The notes under the pieces were generated by a model. The model made no database searches. It saw only the letters and a list, made by a program, of their open reading frames with translations, and was not told the origin of the DNA. The position numbers and the translations under genes were made by a program. From an uncultured Coriobacteriaceae bacterium (GTDB lineage: Bacteria > Actinomycetota > Coriobacteriia > Coriobacteriales > Coriobacteriaceae): a DNA stretch of 64,000 nucleotides. This document shows, one piece after another, positions 52,147-61,750 of the stretch. The DNA lies in NCBI GenBank assembly GCA_944320725.1, contig CALUIM010000002.1, forward strand, positions 1-64,000, written 5' to 3'. How positions within the stretch are numbered: position 1 is the first letter of the stretch; each line of letters opens with the position of its first letter.

Positions 52147-53175
52147 CTAGCAGATACGGGGGAGCTGCTCGCCTACGAGCATGTCGAGCACGCGCGTCGC
52201 CCCCCAGGGCGTGCGCACGCGCACGCTGGGTAGAGCGTCTTCTGCCAGCTCATGTACGGTGCCGATGATCGCTGCCTGCTCGCCGTAGCGCGCATCGCGC
52301 ATCGCGGCGAGTGCTGCTTCCGCTTCGTCGGCAGGAACGACGGCGACCATCTTGCCCTCGTTGGCAACCTGCAGAGGGTCGTAGCCGAGCATCGCACATG
52401 CCGCCTGTACGTCTGGGCGCACCGGCACGCGCTCCTCGTCGACCTCGATCATGACATGGCTGGCAGATGCAAACTCGTTGAGCGTGCTTGCCAGGCCGCC
52501 GCGCGTGGGGTCGCGGAAACAGCGCGTGTGCGGCGCCGCCTCGAGTACGGCGGCGATGAGGTGGTTGAGCGGAGCGGCGTCGCTGGTGATTTCAGTTGAG
52601 AAGGCGAGGCCCTCGCGTTGGCTCATGATGGCGATGCCGTGGTCGCCGAGCGTTCCGGAGACAAGGACGACATCGCCCGGGGTGCACGAGCTGCCAGAAA
52701 GCTCAATGCCCTCGGGGACCTCGCCCACGCCGGCGGTGTTGATGTAGATGCCGTCGGCGCTGCCACGCTCGACGACCTTGGTATCACCGGTGATGATGGC
52801 AACGCCTGCCTCGCGAGCGGTTGCGGCCATGCTTGCGCAGATGCGGCGCAGATCCGCTAGCGGGAACCCCTCTTCGAGGATGAATCCGCAGGAGAGATAG
52901 CGTACGTGCGCGCCTGAGGTGGCGACGTCGTTGACCGTGCCGCAGACTGCGAGCCTGCCGATGTCGCCTCCGGGGAACGTGTGCGGCGTGACCACGAAGC
53001 TGTCGGTGGAAAGAGCGATGCGGCCCGTGGGCGGTAGCGTCGCCACGCCCGCGTCGTTGCCGGCGGCGAGCTCGGGCGAGCCGTATGCAGCGAGAAAGAC
53101 ATCATCGATGATGCGCTTCATCATCTGCCCTCCCGAGCCGTGGCCCAGAAGAACGGTTTCGGTTGATGCAGACAT
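52147..53175 (-). CDS. hypE: Hydrogenase maturation protein HypE
   Basis: HypE dehydrates the carbamoyl group from HypF to a thiocyanate on its own C-terminal Cys, which gives the CN ligands of [NiFe]-hydrogenase. The protein ends in PRIC, the required C-terminus. LGHGSGGQMM, DSFVVTP and RDPTRGGLASTLNE are PurM/HypE motifs. Length is 342 aa. It starts 10 bp after hypD. Confidence 0.96.
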   Translation of the reverse strand: MSASTETVLLGHGSGGQMMKRIIDDVFLAAYGSPELAAGNDAGVATLPPTGRIALSTDSFVVTPHTFPGGDIGRLAVCGTVNDVATSGAHVRYLSCGFILEEGFPLADLRRICASMAATAREAGVAIITGDTKVVERGSADGIYINTAGVGEVPEGIELSGSSCTPGDVVLVSGTLGDHGIAIMSQREGLAFSTEITSDAAPLNHLIAAVLEAAPHTRCFRDPTRGGLASTLNEFASASHVMIEVDEERVPVRPDVQAACAMLGYDPLQVANEGKMVAVVPADEAEAALAAMRDARYGEQAAIIGTVHELAEDALPSVRVRTPWGATRVLDMLVGEQLPRIC

Positions 53176-53184
53176 GGCATCTCC

Positions 53185-54285
53185 TTAATCGCGGTAGCGA
53201 TAGTGCGCCGCGCAGCTGCCCTCACTCGACACCATGCAGGGGCCAACGGGGTTCTGCGGCGTGCACACGCGGCCGAAAAGCGGACACGCGCTAGGCGCGA
53301 TGCGCCCGCGCAGCACGTCGCCGCACCGGCAGCCTGCCGGCTCAACGGTGGGTTCCACCGCAACATCAAGACGACGGCGCGCATCGAAGCGTGCGTATGT
53401 GGGGCGGATGGCCAGGCCAGAGGCTGGAAGCTCGCCAAGCCCGCGCCACGTGGCATCGGCCAATTCGAAGACCTGGTCGATGAGGGCGCGCGCATGGGGA
53501 TTTCCCTCACGGGCGACACCACGGGGATAGGCGTTCTCAATGCGCGGGGTTCCCGCGACGATGAGCTCGACCAAGCGCTCGACGCCGGCGAGGATGTCGA
53601 CCGGTTCGAACCCGCACACCACGCCGGGCGTCTGGTGCTCGCGCACGAGGAACTCATAGGGCTCAAGGCCGATGATCGTCGAGACGTGGCCCGGCAGGAT
53701 GAAGCCATCGATGCGCGTCTTAGGGTCGGCGGCGATGGCGGCAAGCGCGGCGGGGGTGAGCTTATGCACGCAGAAGACCGAGAAGTTTGCAAGGTCGCGT
53801 GCCTCGGCTTCGAGGATGCACGCGGCAATTGCGGGCGCGGTCGTTTCGAACCCCACGCCCATAAAGACAACGTGCTGCTCGGGGTGTGCCGCGGCGATAT
53901 CGAGCGCGTCGAGCGGGGAGTACACCACGCGCACGTCGCGCCCCTGGGCCTTCTCGGCAGCAAGCGAAGAGGTCGAGCCAGACACGCGCACCATATCGCC
54001 AAAGGTGGCGATGATGACCCCTTCGTGGCGTGCGAGCGCGACGGCGTGGTCGATGTCGCGGTTCGCAGTCACGCACACCGGGCAGCCGGGGCCCGAGAGC
54101 AGATGCAGATTGCGCGGGAGGATGGAGCGGAAGCCGTAGCGGCCGATGCTCATAGTGTGGGTGCCGCAGACCTCCATGAGGTTGATCTCGCGTTCACCCG
54201 CGAGCCTGCCGATGCGTTCGACAAGCCCACGCACGCGTTCGGGATCGCGAAAAACCGAGAAGTCGATAGCCGCGGTGGCGCTCAT
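53185..54285 (-). CDS. hypD: Hydrogenase maturation protein HypD
   Basis: HypD is the Fe-S scaffold on which Fe(CN)2CO is built. MEVCGTHTM, SGPGCPVC, GFETTAP and the CGFEPVDIL segment are core motifs, and the C-terminal Cys cluster for [4Fe-4S] (CRCGDVLRG, CPLFG, CTPQNPVGPC) is complete. Length is 366 aa. Its start overlaps hypC by 4 bp. Confidence 0.96.
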   Translation of the reverse strand: MSATAAIDFSVFRDPERVRGLVERIGRLAGEREINLMEVCGTHTMSIGRYGFRSILPRNLHLLSGPGCPVCVTANRDIDHAVALARHEGVIIATFGDMVRVSGSTSSLAAEKAQGRDVRVVYSPLDALDIAAAHPEQHVVFMGVGFETTAPAIAACILEAEARDLANFSVFCVHKLTPAALAAIAADPKTRIDGFILPGHVSTIIGLEPYEFLVREHQTPGVVCGFEPVDILAGVERLVELIVAGTPRIENAYPRGVAREGNPHARALIDQVFELADATWRGLGELPASGLAIRPTYARFDARRRLDVAVEPTVEPAGCRCGDVLRGRIAPSACPLFGRVCTPQNPVGPCMVSSEGSCAAHYRYRD

Positions 54286-54533
54286 GCCGGCTCCGCAGCG
54301 AGCAGCTCGTCTTCGGCCAGCTCGTCGATCTCTTGGAAGAGCTCGATCGTCGCAGCCGCTTCTTCGGCGTCGATAACCTGGATGCTGAAGCCAGCATGCA
54401 CCAGCACGTAGTCGCCCGCCTGCGCTTCGGGCGTGAGGCGCAGCGAGATGTCACGCGTGACGCCCATCATGTCGATGGTTGCCTGCGCGTTATCGTGCAG
54501 CTCGGTAATCTTTCCCGGAACAGCTAGGCACAT
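54282..54533 (-). CDS. hypC: Hydrogenase maturation chaperone HypC
   Basis: HypC shuttles the iron ligand complex to the large-subunit precursor. The N-terminus MCLAVPGKI has the essential Cys2, and VLVHAGFSIQVID is the second signature. Length is 83 aa. Its stop overlaps hypD. Confidence 0.95.
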   Translation of the reverse strand: MCLAVPGKITELHDNAQATIDMMGVTRDISLRLTPEAQAGDYVLVHAGFSIQVIDAEEAAATIELFQEIDELAEDELLAAEPA

Positions 54534-54599
54534 GCTTCCTCCTTATCGCCGGCGCAGCGCCGCGATGCGTATGGTCTGCGTTGGATGGTACCGCTCTCA

Positions 54600-57176
54600 T
54601 TACCCGAGCGCAAACGGGGCGAGCCGCGCGCGAGCGATGGCCGCCTGTCCATAGGCGATGCAGCCATCGTTGGCGGGGACGGTGTGTGCGAACAGCGGCG
54701 TAAGCCCGCGATCGATCAGACCGTGTTCGATGCGCGTGAACAGCAGGCGGTTCATGAAGACGCCACCCGAGAGAGCGATGGTCTGCACACCCGCGCGCGC
54801 GGCGATGCGCTCGGCGGCGTCGCAGAGTGCATCGGCGATGGCGATGTGGACCTCGAGAGCGATTGCTTCTGGATCCACGTTCGCAGCGAGATCGTCGAGC
54901 ACGCCCGCGAGCAGCGGCTCGGGATCGATGATGAGCTCCTCGGATGCAGCGGTCTCGCCTACGCGTGTCATGGCGGCTTGCGTTTCCGGTGAAGGCTCCG
55001 GGGTGGGCTGCCATGTGAGGGCGAGCTGGTAGCGAGGGGCCTGTGCTGTGCGCGCGGCGGCGGTGCGGTCGAGATATCGCCAGGCTGCCGCCTCGAGCTC
55101 GATGGCAGGTTCGCCCTCGTAGGTCGCGCGCAGGCATGTGCCGGTTATGGCGGCGAGCGCGTCGAGCAAGCGCCCCATGCTCGAGGTGAGCGGGCTCGCG
55201 ACGCCGCGTTCAACCATGCTGCGAGTGATGGCGCGCTCGTTGGGGGTCAGCGAATCGTTGAGCCGCGCAGCGCCCGCGTGATCAACAAGGCCGCAGGTTA
55301 TGAGCAGCGAGAGCGCGCAGCGTCGCGCGTCGCGCACGGAGGCAGCGCCTCCCGGCAAGCGCCAGCTGCAAAGATGCCCCGCGCGCGTATAGCCCGCGCA
55401 GGTTGCCACCATGAGCTCGCCGCCCCAGACGCTGCCATCGGTTCCGGCGCCGGTGCCGTCGAGCGCGATGCCAAGCACAGGCTCCCTCGCCTCGAGAAGG
55501 CCCGTCGCTGCCGCCTCGGCAAGCACGCTTGCAATATGGGCATGGTGATGCTGCACCTCAATGAGCGGCAGGTCGCTGCGCGCGGCTTCGTTGCGCGCCC
55601 ATTGGCTGGTGAGATAGGCGGGGTGCATATCGCAGGCAAGTACCGTGGGCGCAAGGTCGAAGAGCTGCTCCATGCGATGGCGTGCCTCGTGCCAGGCGTC
55701 GAGCACCGCAGCATGCTCGATATCTCCGATGTGCTGAGAAAGCAGGCACTGCGCGGCGCCTTGATCGGTCTCGCGCGTGAGGGCAAGCGTCGTCTTTTGC
55801 TCGGCACCGCAGGCAAGCACCACCGTCGCACGATTCTGTTCGGGCGTGTCACCACGGCGCTCGCCTTCGGGCAGATCGAGCGGGCGGGGCGCGTAGCCGC
55901 GTGCACGACGCACGAGCGTCGGCGTGCCCTCTACCACGCGCACCACCGAGTCGTCGAAGCGCGTGAGGATGGCGCGATTGTTGCCCAGAAGCGCATCGGC
56001 CAAGCCACCCTCAACGAGGTGCTGCCATGCCAGCTCGTCATCGATTTCGATGGGTTCCTCGGAGATATTGCCGCTCGTCATAACGAGGGCGTGCACACCG
56101 TGCGCCCGGCAGGCGGCGAGCAGCAGATGCTGGAGCGGCGTATAGGGCAGCATGATGCCCACCTCGGGGAGGTCGAACGCCACCGCATGCGCGAGCGACA
56201 GCGCCTGCGTGCCCTCCTCGGCAAGGGGCGCGTTTGCTGCAACATCTGCACGCCGACGCATGAGCACAATGGGGCGCACCATCCCGGTAAGCAGCGCGCG
56301 CTCGGTATCGTTCACCACGCACAGCTGCTCGGCATCTTCGATGCACGCGACCATGACGGCGAGTGGCTTGTTGCTCCGGCGCTTGCGTCGCCTCAGCTCG
56401 CGCACGGCATGTTCGCATGTCGCGTTGCATGCAAGGTGAAAGCCACCGAGCCCCTTGATGGCCACGATGCTACCTGCAGCGAGCATCGCCGCGCACCGCT
56501 CGATGATGGCGTCGCTTGCCTCGCGCGTCGCGCCAACCTGTGGCTTGGTGTCGTTTGCCACGCGCTCACGCCAGGTGATATGGGGGCCACAGGCAAAGCA
56601 AGCATCGGGCTGCGCGTGGAAGCGGCGGTCGGTGGGGTCGGCATATTCGGTGGCACAGGTGGGGCACATGGGGAACGCGCGCATCGAGGTGTTCGCGCGA
56701 TCGTAGGGGAGCGCATCGATGATGGTGAAGCGCGGCCCGCAGTTGGTGCAGTTGATGAAGGGGTAGTGGTAGCGGCGGTCGCGGGGGTCGAAGAGCTCGC
56801 GTAGGCAGTCGGGGCAGGTGGCGATATCGGGCGAGACGAGCGTGGTGCGCGCGCCATCGCGCTCTGAGGAGACGATGCGAAAGCGCTGCTCGGCAGCTGT
56901 CTTCTCCGCCGTTGCCGCATCCTCGTTGTCGAGCAAGGTCACGTTGATGCCGGTTATCTGCGATGCCGCCGGCGCGTGGTCGCGCAGTGCTTGGATGAAG
57001 GCCTCGAGCGCCTCAGCCTCGGCAGCCGCCTCGATATGCACGCCGTCGCCCGCGTTGAGCACCCAGCCCGCGATGTTGTGGGCAATCGCCTCGCGATAGA
57101 CGAACGGCCTGAAGCCCACGCCCTGAACGATGCCCGTGATATGGATATGTGTATGTTCGATAATGCCCGCTGCCAC
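54600..57176 (-). CDS. hypF: Carbamoyltransferase HypF
   Basis: HypF makes the carbamoyl-AMP-derived group passed to HypE. The 858-aa protein has an acylphosphatase domain (~8-95; GIVQGVGFRPFVYR), two C4 zinc fingers (CPDCLRELFDPRDRRY; CPTCATEY with CFACGP), a YrdC-like domain (~215-400; KPLAVMV), and a Kae1-like C-terminal domain with QHHHAHIASVLAE and LSGGVFMNRLL. All parts look complete. It lies between nikR and hypC, 66 bp before hypC. Confidence 0.96.
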   Translation of the reverse strand: MAAGIIEHTHIHITGIVQGVGFRPFVYREAIAHNIAGWVLNAGDGVHIEAAAEAEALEAFIQALRDHAPAASQITGINVTLLDNEDAATAEKTAAEQRFRIVSSERDGARTTLVSPDIATCPDCLRELFDPRDRRYHYPFINCTNCGPRFTIIDALPYDRANTSMRAFPMCPTCATEYADPTDRRFHAQPDACFACGPHITWRERVANDTKPQVGATREASDAIIERCAAMLAAGSIVAIKGLGGFHLACNATCEHAVRELRRRKRRSNKPLAVMVACIEDAEQLCVVNDTERALLTGMVRPIVLMRRRADVAANAPLAEEGTQALSLAHAVAFDLPEVGIMLPYTPLQHLLLAACRAHGVHALVMTSGNISEEPIEIDDELAWQHLVEGGLADALLGNNRAILTRFDDSVVRVVEGTPTLVRRARGYAPRPLDLPEGERRGDTPEQNRATVVLACGAEQKTTLALTRETDQGAAQCLLSQHIGDIEHAAVLDAWHEARHRMEQLFDLAPTVLACDMHPAYLTSQWARNEAARSDLPLIEVQHHHAHIASVLAEAAATGLLEAREPVLGIALDGTGAGTDGSVWGGELMVATCAGYTRAGHLCSWRLPGGAASVRDARRCALSLLITCGLVDHAGAARLNDSLTPNERAITRSMVERGVASPLTSSMGRLLDALAAITGTCLRATYEGEPAIELEAAAWRYLDRTAAARTAQAPRYQLALTWQPTPEPSPETQAAMTRVGETAASEELIIDPEPLLAGVLDDLAANVDPEAIALEVHIAIADALCDAAERIAARAGVQTIALSGGVFMNRLLFTRIEHGLIDRGLTPLFAHTVPANDGCIAYGQAAIARARLAPFALG

Positions 57177-57185
57177 GCTGGATCC

Positions 57186-57626
57186 TCAGAGGTCGAGGCT
57201 CGCGTTCGTGGCCGCGCAGGATAGCTTGCCATGATGCACGCCGCGGAGCCCCAGTAGCTTATTGGCGAGCTCGTGCACGCGTGTGCCGGTGCCGCGTACG
57301 GCCAGGATCTCCAGGCAGTTGTGGTGATCGAGATGCACATGCATGGTCGATACGATCTCTGTGGTGTAGTCGTGCTGAATCTCATCGAGCCTGCGGGTGA
57401 GATCGCCGGTGTGGTGGTCGTAGATCATGGTGAGCGAACCGATGACCTGCGCGTCGGGTGTCGTTGCCTCGTCGCGCACGAGCGAGGCGCGCATGAGGTC
57501 GCGAATCGCCTCGGAACGGTTGACGCCGTCGCCGCGCTGGGCGATCTGCGCATCGAAGGCACGCAAAAGCTCTTCGGGGACCGCGATGGAGAACCGGACG
57601 AGGTCGCCCGTACCAATGCCGTCCAT
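57186..57626 (-). CDS. nikR: Nickel-responsive regulator NikR
   Basis: The N-terminal ribbon-helix-helix (RFSIAVPEELLRAFDAQI) binds DNA. The ACT-like C-terminal domain has the Ni2+ site in TMHVHLDHHNCLEIL (His, His, His, Cys). Length is 146 aa. Being 9 bp upstream of hypF and on the same strand, it is co-transcribed with the hyp genes and probably matches their expression to nickel. I see no clear GTATGA-type operator. Confidence 0.94.
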   Translation of the reverse strand: MDGIGTGDLVRFSIAVPEELLRAFDAQIAQRGDGVNRSEAIRDLMRASLVRDEATTPDAQVIGSLTMIYDHHTGDLTRRLDEIQHDYTTEIVSTMHVHLDHHNCLEILAVRGTGTRVHELANKLLGLRGVHHGKLSCAATNASLDL

Positions 57627-57629
57627 GGT

Positions 57630-57878
57630 CTAGACCAGCGTGACCGAACCCACAGCATTGTGGTCGGCCTCGATCGCGTCCTCATAGCCCTCGAGCGCGC
57701 GGTGTGCCTCGTCGAGCGATGCCATGGCGGCGGCGAGCTTCTCGTTCGTGCGTTCCATGTCGAATGCCTCGGTAGCGTGGAACAGATCGTGGCTCCAGCT
57801 GCGTGCGAGCGCGATGGTGTCGTCGATCTGCTTGACGCTCATCGCGAGCTGGCTCATGTTCATGCCGACGTCGTGCAT
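57630..57878 (-). CDS. Small helical protein, first gene of the nikR-hyp operon
   Basis: The 82-aa protein is predicted to be almost wholly helical, with His/Asp/Glu-rich segments (ARSWSHDLFHATEAFDMER) but no known domain. GAGGAGGA precedes ATG 57878, and its stop is 3 bp from the nikR start, so it is very probably real and part of the nickel/hydrogenase operon. Functions could include a nickel or regulatory accessory role; none is established. Confidence 0.72.
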   Translation of the reverse strand: MHDVGMNMSQLAMSVKQIDDTIALARSWSHDLFHATEAFDMERTNEKLAAAMASLDEAHRALEGYEDAIEADHNAVGSVTLV

Positions 57879-57941
57879 GGTTCCTCCTCGGGTCTTAGTG
57901 TTCGGGGCTAGTGTACTACGTCGCGCGGGTTCACCTCGACA

Positions 57942-57978
57942 TAAAACGGCGGCACTCGGAATACCGAGCGCCGCCGTT
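57942..57978 (-). terminator. Terminator of trx
   Basis: On the minus strand AACGGCGGCGCTCGG pairs with CCGAGTGCCGCCGTT (one mismatch) and ends in TTTTA. It separates trx from the nikR-hyp operon. Confidence 0.88.
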
Positions 57979-58004
57979 GCGCGTGCTCTGTGCCAGCCTG
58001 TGTA

Positions 58005-58325
58005 CTACAGGTACTTCTGCAGCTCTGCGACAAGCTTCGCCTTGGGCATAGCACCCACGATGCGCCCGGCCTCCTCGCCGCCCTTCAGGATCACGAGGGT
58101 GGGAATCGACATGACGCCGTACTGCATTGCGATCTCTTGGTTCTCGTCTACGTTGCATTTGGCGACCTTGAGCGAGGCGGCCATCTCGTCGGCCAGCTCG
58201 TCAACTATAGGCGAAAGCATGCGGCACGGGCCGCACCACGGTGCCCAGAAGTCGATGAGGACGGGAAGCTCTTCGGTCAACAGGGAAGGAAGCGACCCTG
58301 TGGTGACGTCGGTGATGTTTGCCAT
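58005..58325 (-). CDS. trxA: Thioredoxin
   Basis: The redox-active WCGPC is in DFWAPWCGPCRM near residue 30, and the cis-Pro is in MSIPTLVI. Length is 106 aa, standard for a single-domain thioredoxin. ATG 58325 follows GGAGG; the in-frame TTG at 58337 is part of that site. It has its own terminator. Confidence 0.95.
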   Translation of the reverse strand: MANITDVTTGSLPSLLTEELPVLIDFWAPWCGPCRMLSPIVDELADEMAASLKVAKCNVDENQEIAMQYGVMSIPTLVILKGGEEAGRIVGAMPKAKLVAELQKYL

Positions 58326-58410
58326 TGGTTCCTCCAAATGAGTGCGCTCGTTGGCACGGAAATCGGTACGGTGAGGTTATACCCAGTTGCAGCAGGGGAT
58401 TGCAGCTTGT

Positions 58411-58440
58411 TTGGTAGCAGTTCTCGCGGGCGCGTAGAAT
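58411..58440 (+). promoter_or_regulatory. Promoter of the 58514 gene
   Basis: TTGGTA (58411-58416) and TAGAAT (58435-58440) are 18 bases apart in the region divergent from trx, ~74 bases upstream of ATG 58514. Confidence 0.5.
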
Positions 58441-58513
58441 AGAGAGAGCCTTGCCGCCGCGCTGTTTTGCGCGCGACATTGGCATGGTGGGTTGGTTTGT
58501 TTGGAGGGACACC

Positions 58514-59101
58514 ATGACGATATCTACACGAGCGATACGAGACGCCTACCAGGCGGCCTCCCAGCAGGAGCTCGATGCGCTCGCGCAGCGCGGCGTGCTC
58601 ATGGCGGGCGACGCTTCGTCGGATATCGTGCTGGTGAAAGGTGTGCTCAACGAGCGCGAGCAGGAGGGCGCCGCACTGCTTTCCGGGCCCGACGGAGACG
58701 CGATTCGCGCCGCGTTGTTGCGCTTGGGGTATCCGCCCGAGGCGTTTTGTGCGCTGGCAGCGGTGCGTGGCGCCGGCGATCCCGATGTGGTGGAGACGCA
58801 GCCAGCCGGCACCCCGCTTGAACCTGCGCTGTTTCGGGAGGCACTCGAGGCGCTCGATCCCGAGGCTGTGGTGCTGCTCGACGATGTAGCTGCCCATGCC
58901 ATGCGGGAGGCATATGCCGAGAGCCTGGCGCAGATCGAGCAGTTCGAGGTCGCCATGCTCGAGCCTGGGCTGGTGGCGCATGTGCTGGGCAGGCGTGTGC
59001 TGGCGCTCGACGGGTTCGAGGCGGCGCTCGGCGACGCCGCGGCGAAGCAGCGCATGTGGGCCTATCTTAAGCAGCTTCCGCCTGCGGGCGCACCATATTA
59101 A
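58514..59101 (+). CDS. Hypothetical protein with weak uracil-DNA-glycosylase-like pattern
   Basis: The 195-aa protein has no family I can name. Its layout recalls the UDG fold: a strand ending LVKGVLNEREQEGAAL where UDG4 has the VGEAPG block, then LLRLGYPPEAFCALAAV, then VVLLDDVAAHAM, then a C-terminal AKQRMWAYLKQL. All catalytic residues of UDG4 (compare the 3531 gene) are missing, so any relation is structural. GGAGGG precedes ATG 58514. It is monocistronic. Confidence 0.7.
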   Translation: MTISTRAIRDAYQAASQQELDALAQRGVLMAGDASSDIVLVKGVLNEREQEGAALLSGPDGDAIRAALLRLGYPPEAFCALAAVRGAGDPDVVETQPAGTPLEPALFREALEALDPEAVVLLDDVAAHAMREAYAESLAQIEQFEVAMLEPGLVAHVLGRRVLALDGFEAALGDAAAKQRMWAYLKQLPPAGAPY

Positions 59102-59171
59102 GGAGGCGCCATCCACGGGAGCCCCATCTCCATGCCTTCCGCGCCGGTTCGTGTTTCGCGCGGGCGGCATG

Positions 59172-59196
59172 AAAAAAGGCTCCCCGAAGGGAGCCT
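59172..59196 (-). terminator. Terminator of the ferredoxin gene
   Basis: On the minus strand AAGGCTCCC-TTCG-GGGAGCC is followed by six T: a perfect tetraloop terminator. Confidence 0.93.
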
Positions 59197-59233
59197 TGCG
59201 AGCTTGTGCTCAACGCGCCGTATGGGCTAGATA

Positions 59234-59419
59234 CTAGTCCTCAGCGATCTCGGTGATCGCGCCGGCGGGGCAGGAATCCTGGCAGACGCCGCAAGCGATG
59301 CAGGAATCCTCGTCAACCACGGTCGCTACGTCCTGGAGCTCCAGAACGCCCTGGGGGCAGTCGTCAACGCAGACGCCGCAGGCGATGCACTCATCGGCAT
59401 CAATAACTGGATGTGCCAT
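59234..59419 (-). CDS. 2[4Fe-4S] ferredoxin
   Basis: The 61-aa clostridial-type ferredoxin has two motifs, CIACGVCVDDCP and CIACGVCQDSCP, giving eight Cys for two clusters. It carries low-potential electrons for anaerobic enzymes. ATG 59419 follows GGAGG by six bases; longer in-frame starts lack a site. No partner oxidoreductase is adjacent. It has its own strong terminator. Confidence 0.95.
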   Translation of the reverse strand: MAHPVIDADECIACGVCVDDCPQGVLELQDVATVVDEDSCIACGVCQDSCPAGAITEIAED

Positions 59420-59660
59420 AATGGTCCTCCTCTGGTCGTGCCCGATGCCGTAGGCGAGTGACATCGAGTCGTGTGGCTTCATTATGCCCCCAGACGCGTT
59501 CAATGCAACCCCTTGCACAACTCTTTTCATACCGTTCGCCGAGTCAGCTCAAGTGAACTTAGCGGCTTCACGTCGAGAGGGGGCATGCCTGCGGGCAACA
59601 TCTCGGTGGAGGGGCGCGCTCAATAGCTCCAGAACCGCATTGTGACGCGCGTTCAGTAAC

Positions 59661-59730
59661 CTTAGTTTGAGGCCGCGCAAAAAATCTTATATATGTTGAC
59701 TTAGATTTTGTGCATCGCAGCGTATAGATT
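59661..59730 (+). promoter_or_regulatory. AT-rich promoter region of dnaK with inverted repeat
   Basis: TTGAGG (59667-59672) and TATATG (59690-59695) are 17 bases apart; a second -35-like TTGACT lies at 59696. AAAATCT (59681-59687) and AGATTTT (59703-59709) form an inverted repeat with a 15-base centre over these elements. It matches neither CIRCE nor the full HspR box, so the operator is unassigned. The remainder of 59420-59660 shows no gene. Confidence 0.45.
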
Positions 59731-59843
59731 GCAGAAAAAGCGGTTAAGATAGGAGCGAAACAAAATTCGTGCCGCGCTGGAATCACAAGAAGCGGTGCGG
59801 CGACGACCGGATGCCGGGCATCCGGCAGAAGGAGGAATCACAG

Positions 59844-61748
59844 ATGAGCAACAAGATTCTCGGTATCGACCTTGGTACCACCAACTCGGCAATGGCCGTG
59901 TTCGAGGGCGGCAACCCCACCATCATCGTGAACGCCGAGGGCGACCGCACCACCCCGTCTGTGGTGGGCTTCCGCTCCGATGGCGACCGCGTGGTGGGCA
60001 AGGCCGCTAAGAACCAGGCCGTGACCAACCCCAAGAACACCGTCTTCTCCATCAAGCGCTTCATGGGCCGCAAGTTCTCTGAGGTTTCCTCTGAGATCAA
60101 GACCGTGCCCTATGCGGTCAAGGAGGGTCAGGGCGGCCGCGCCGTCGCTTCGATTGACGGTCAGGACTTCACGCCCGAGCAGATCAGCGCCATGATTCTG
60201 CAGAAGATGAAGACCGATGCCGAGAAGTACCTCGGCGAGACCGTGACCGACGCCGTCATTACCGTGCCGGCCTACTTCAACGACGCGCAGCGTCAGGCCA
60301 CCAAGGACGCCGGCAAGATCGCCGGCCTCAACGTCAAGCGTATCGTGAACGAGCCTACCGCAGCGGCGCTTGCCTACGGTCTTGACAAGCAGAACTCCGA
60401 TCAGCGCATTCTCGTCTTCGACCTGGGTGGCGGCACCTTCGACGTCTCGATCCTCGATCTGGCCGACGGCGTGTTCGAGGTTCTCTCGACCTCCGGCGAC
60501 AACCACCTGGGCGGCGACGACTGGGATCAGCGCGTCATCGACTGGCTTGCCGACAAGTTCAAGCAGGACAACGGCATCGATCTGCGTCAGGACCCCATGG
60601 CCCTGCAGCGCCTGAAGGAGGCTGCCGAGAACGCCAAGAAGGAGCTCTCCGCTGCGCAGCAGGCCACCATCAATCTGCCGTTCATCACGGCCGACGCCAC
60701 GGGCCCCAAGCACCTCGACTACACGCTCACCCGCACCGAGTTCGAGCGCATCACCCACGACCTGCTCGAGCGCTGCAAGCAGCCGGTTACGAACGCCCTG
60801 CGTGACGCCAACCTGCGCCTGTCCGATCTTACCGAGGTCATCCTCGTTGGCGGTTCCACCCGTATGCCCGCCGTTCAGGAGCTCGTGAAGAACATGACCG
60901 GCAAGCAGCCCAACATGTCCGTGAACCCCGACGAGGTCGTTGCCTCCGGCGCGGCTGTCCAGGGCGCCATCCTCTCCGGTGACGGCCCCTCCGACATCCT
61001 GCTGCTCGACGTGACCCCGCTGTCGCTGGGCGTTGAGACCATGGGCGGCATCATGACCAAGATGATCGACCGCAACACCACGATCCCGACCTCCAAGACC
61101 GAGATCTACTCCACCGCGGCCGATAACCAGACTTCCGTCGAGATCAACGTGCTCCAGGGCGAGCGCGAGCTGGCGCGCGACAACAAGAGCCTCGGTAAGT
61201 TCCAGCTCACCGGCATCCCGGCTGCGCGCCGCGGCGTGCCGCAGATTGAGGTTACGTTCGACATCGACGCCAACGGCATCGTGACCGTCTCCGCGAAGGA
61301 CAAGGGCACCGGCAAGGAGCAGCAGATCACCATCTCCGGCTCCACCGCGCTTTCCGACGAGGAAGTCGATCGCATGGTCAAGGACGCCGAGGCCCATGCC
61401 GAGGAGGACAAGCGCCAGAAGGAGGAGGTCGAGGTTCGCAACCAGACCGACAGCCTTGCCTACTCCACCGAGCAGACCCTCGCCGACCTGGGCGACAAGG
61501 TCTCCGCGGACGTGAAGGCCGAGGCCGAGACCGCGATTGCCGACGCCAAGAAGGCGCTTGAGGGCACGGATGTCGACGCCATCAAGAGCGCTGGCGACAA
61601 GCTCCAGGAGGTTGCGTACAAGCTGGCGCAGCTCGTCTACGCCGATGCACAGCAGGCTACCGACGGTGGCGCCGCTGCCGGCAACGCCGATGACGACGTG
61701 GTCGATGCCGAGTACGAGGTCGTCGACGACGATAAGGATGCGAAGTAA
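59844..61748 (+). CDS. dnaK: Chaperone DnaK (Hsp70)
   Basis: The 634-aa Hsp70 has an ATPase domain ([37 protein letters not shown]) and a substrate-binding domain with a helical lid, ending in a DUF-free acidic tail with EEVD-unlike DDKDAK. AAGGAGGA precedes ATG 59844, and an in-frame extension upstream is rejected. It leads dnaK-grpE-dnaJ-hspR, which HspR is expected to repress. Confidence 0.98.
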   Translation: MSNKILGIDLGTTNSAMAVFEGGNPTIIVNAEGDRTTPSVVGFRSDGDRVVGKAAKNQAVTNPKNTVFSIKRFMGRKFSEVSSEIKTVPYAVKEGQGGRAVASIDGQDFTPEQISAMILQKMKTDAEKYLGETVTDAVITVPAYFNDAQRQATKDAGKIAGLNVKRIVNEPTAAALAYGLDKQNSDQRILVFDLGGGTFDVSILDLADGVFEVLSTSGDNHLGGDDWDQRVIDWLADKFKQDNGIDLRQDPMALQRLKEAAENAKKELSAAQQATINLPFITADATGPKHLDYTLTRTEFERITHDLLERCKQPVTNALRDANLRLSDLTEVILVGGSTRMPAVQELVKNMTGKQPNMSVNPDEVVASGAAVQGAILSGDGPSDILLLDVTPLSLGVETMGGIMTKMIDRNTTIPTSKTEIYSTAADNQTSVEINVLQGERELARDNKSLGKFQLTGIPAARRGVPQIEVTFDIDANGIVTVSAKDKGTGKEQQITISGSTALSDEEVDRMVKDAEAHAEEDKRQKEEVEVRNQTDSLAYSTEQTLADLGDKVSADVKAEAETAIADAKKALEGTDVDAIKSAGDKLQEVAYKLAQLVYADAQQATDGGAAAGNADDDVVDAEYEVVDDDKDAK

Positions 61749-61750
61749 TC

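Noticed and set aside
59546-59562. HspR box (HAIR) before dnaK
   Set aside because: CTCAAGTGAACTTAG contains one half-like CTCAAG, but the paired CTTGAGT at 7-base spacing is absent.
59838-61397. Long minus-strand ORF opposite dnaK
   Set aside because: Known type of spurious ORF opposite dnaK; no independent support.
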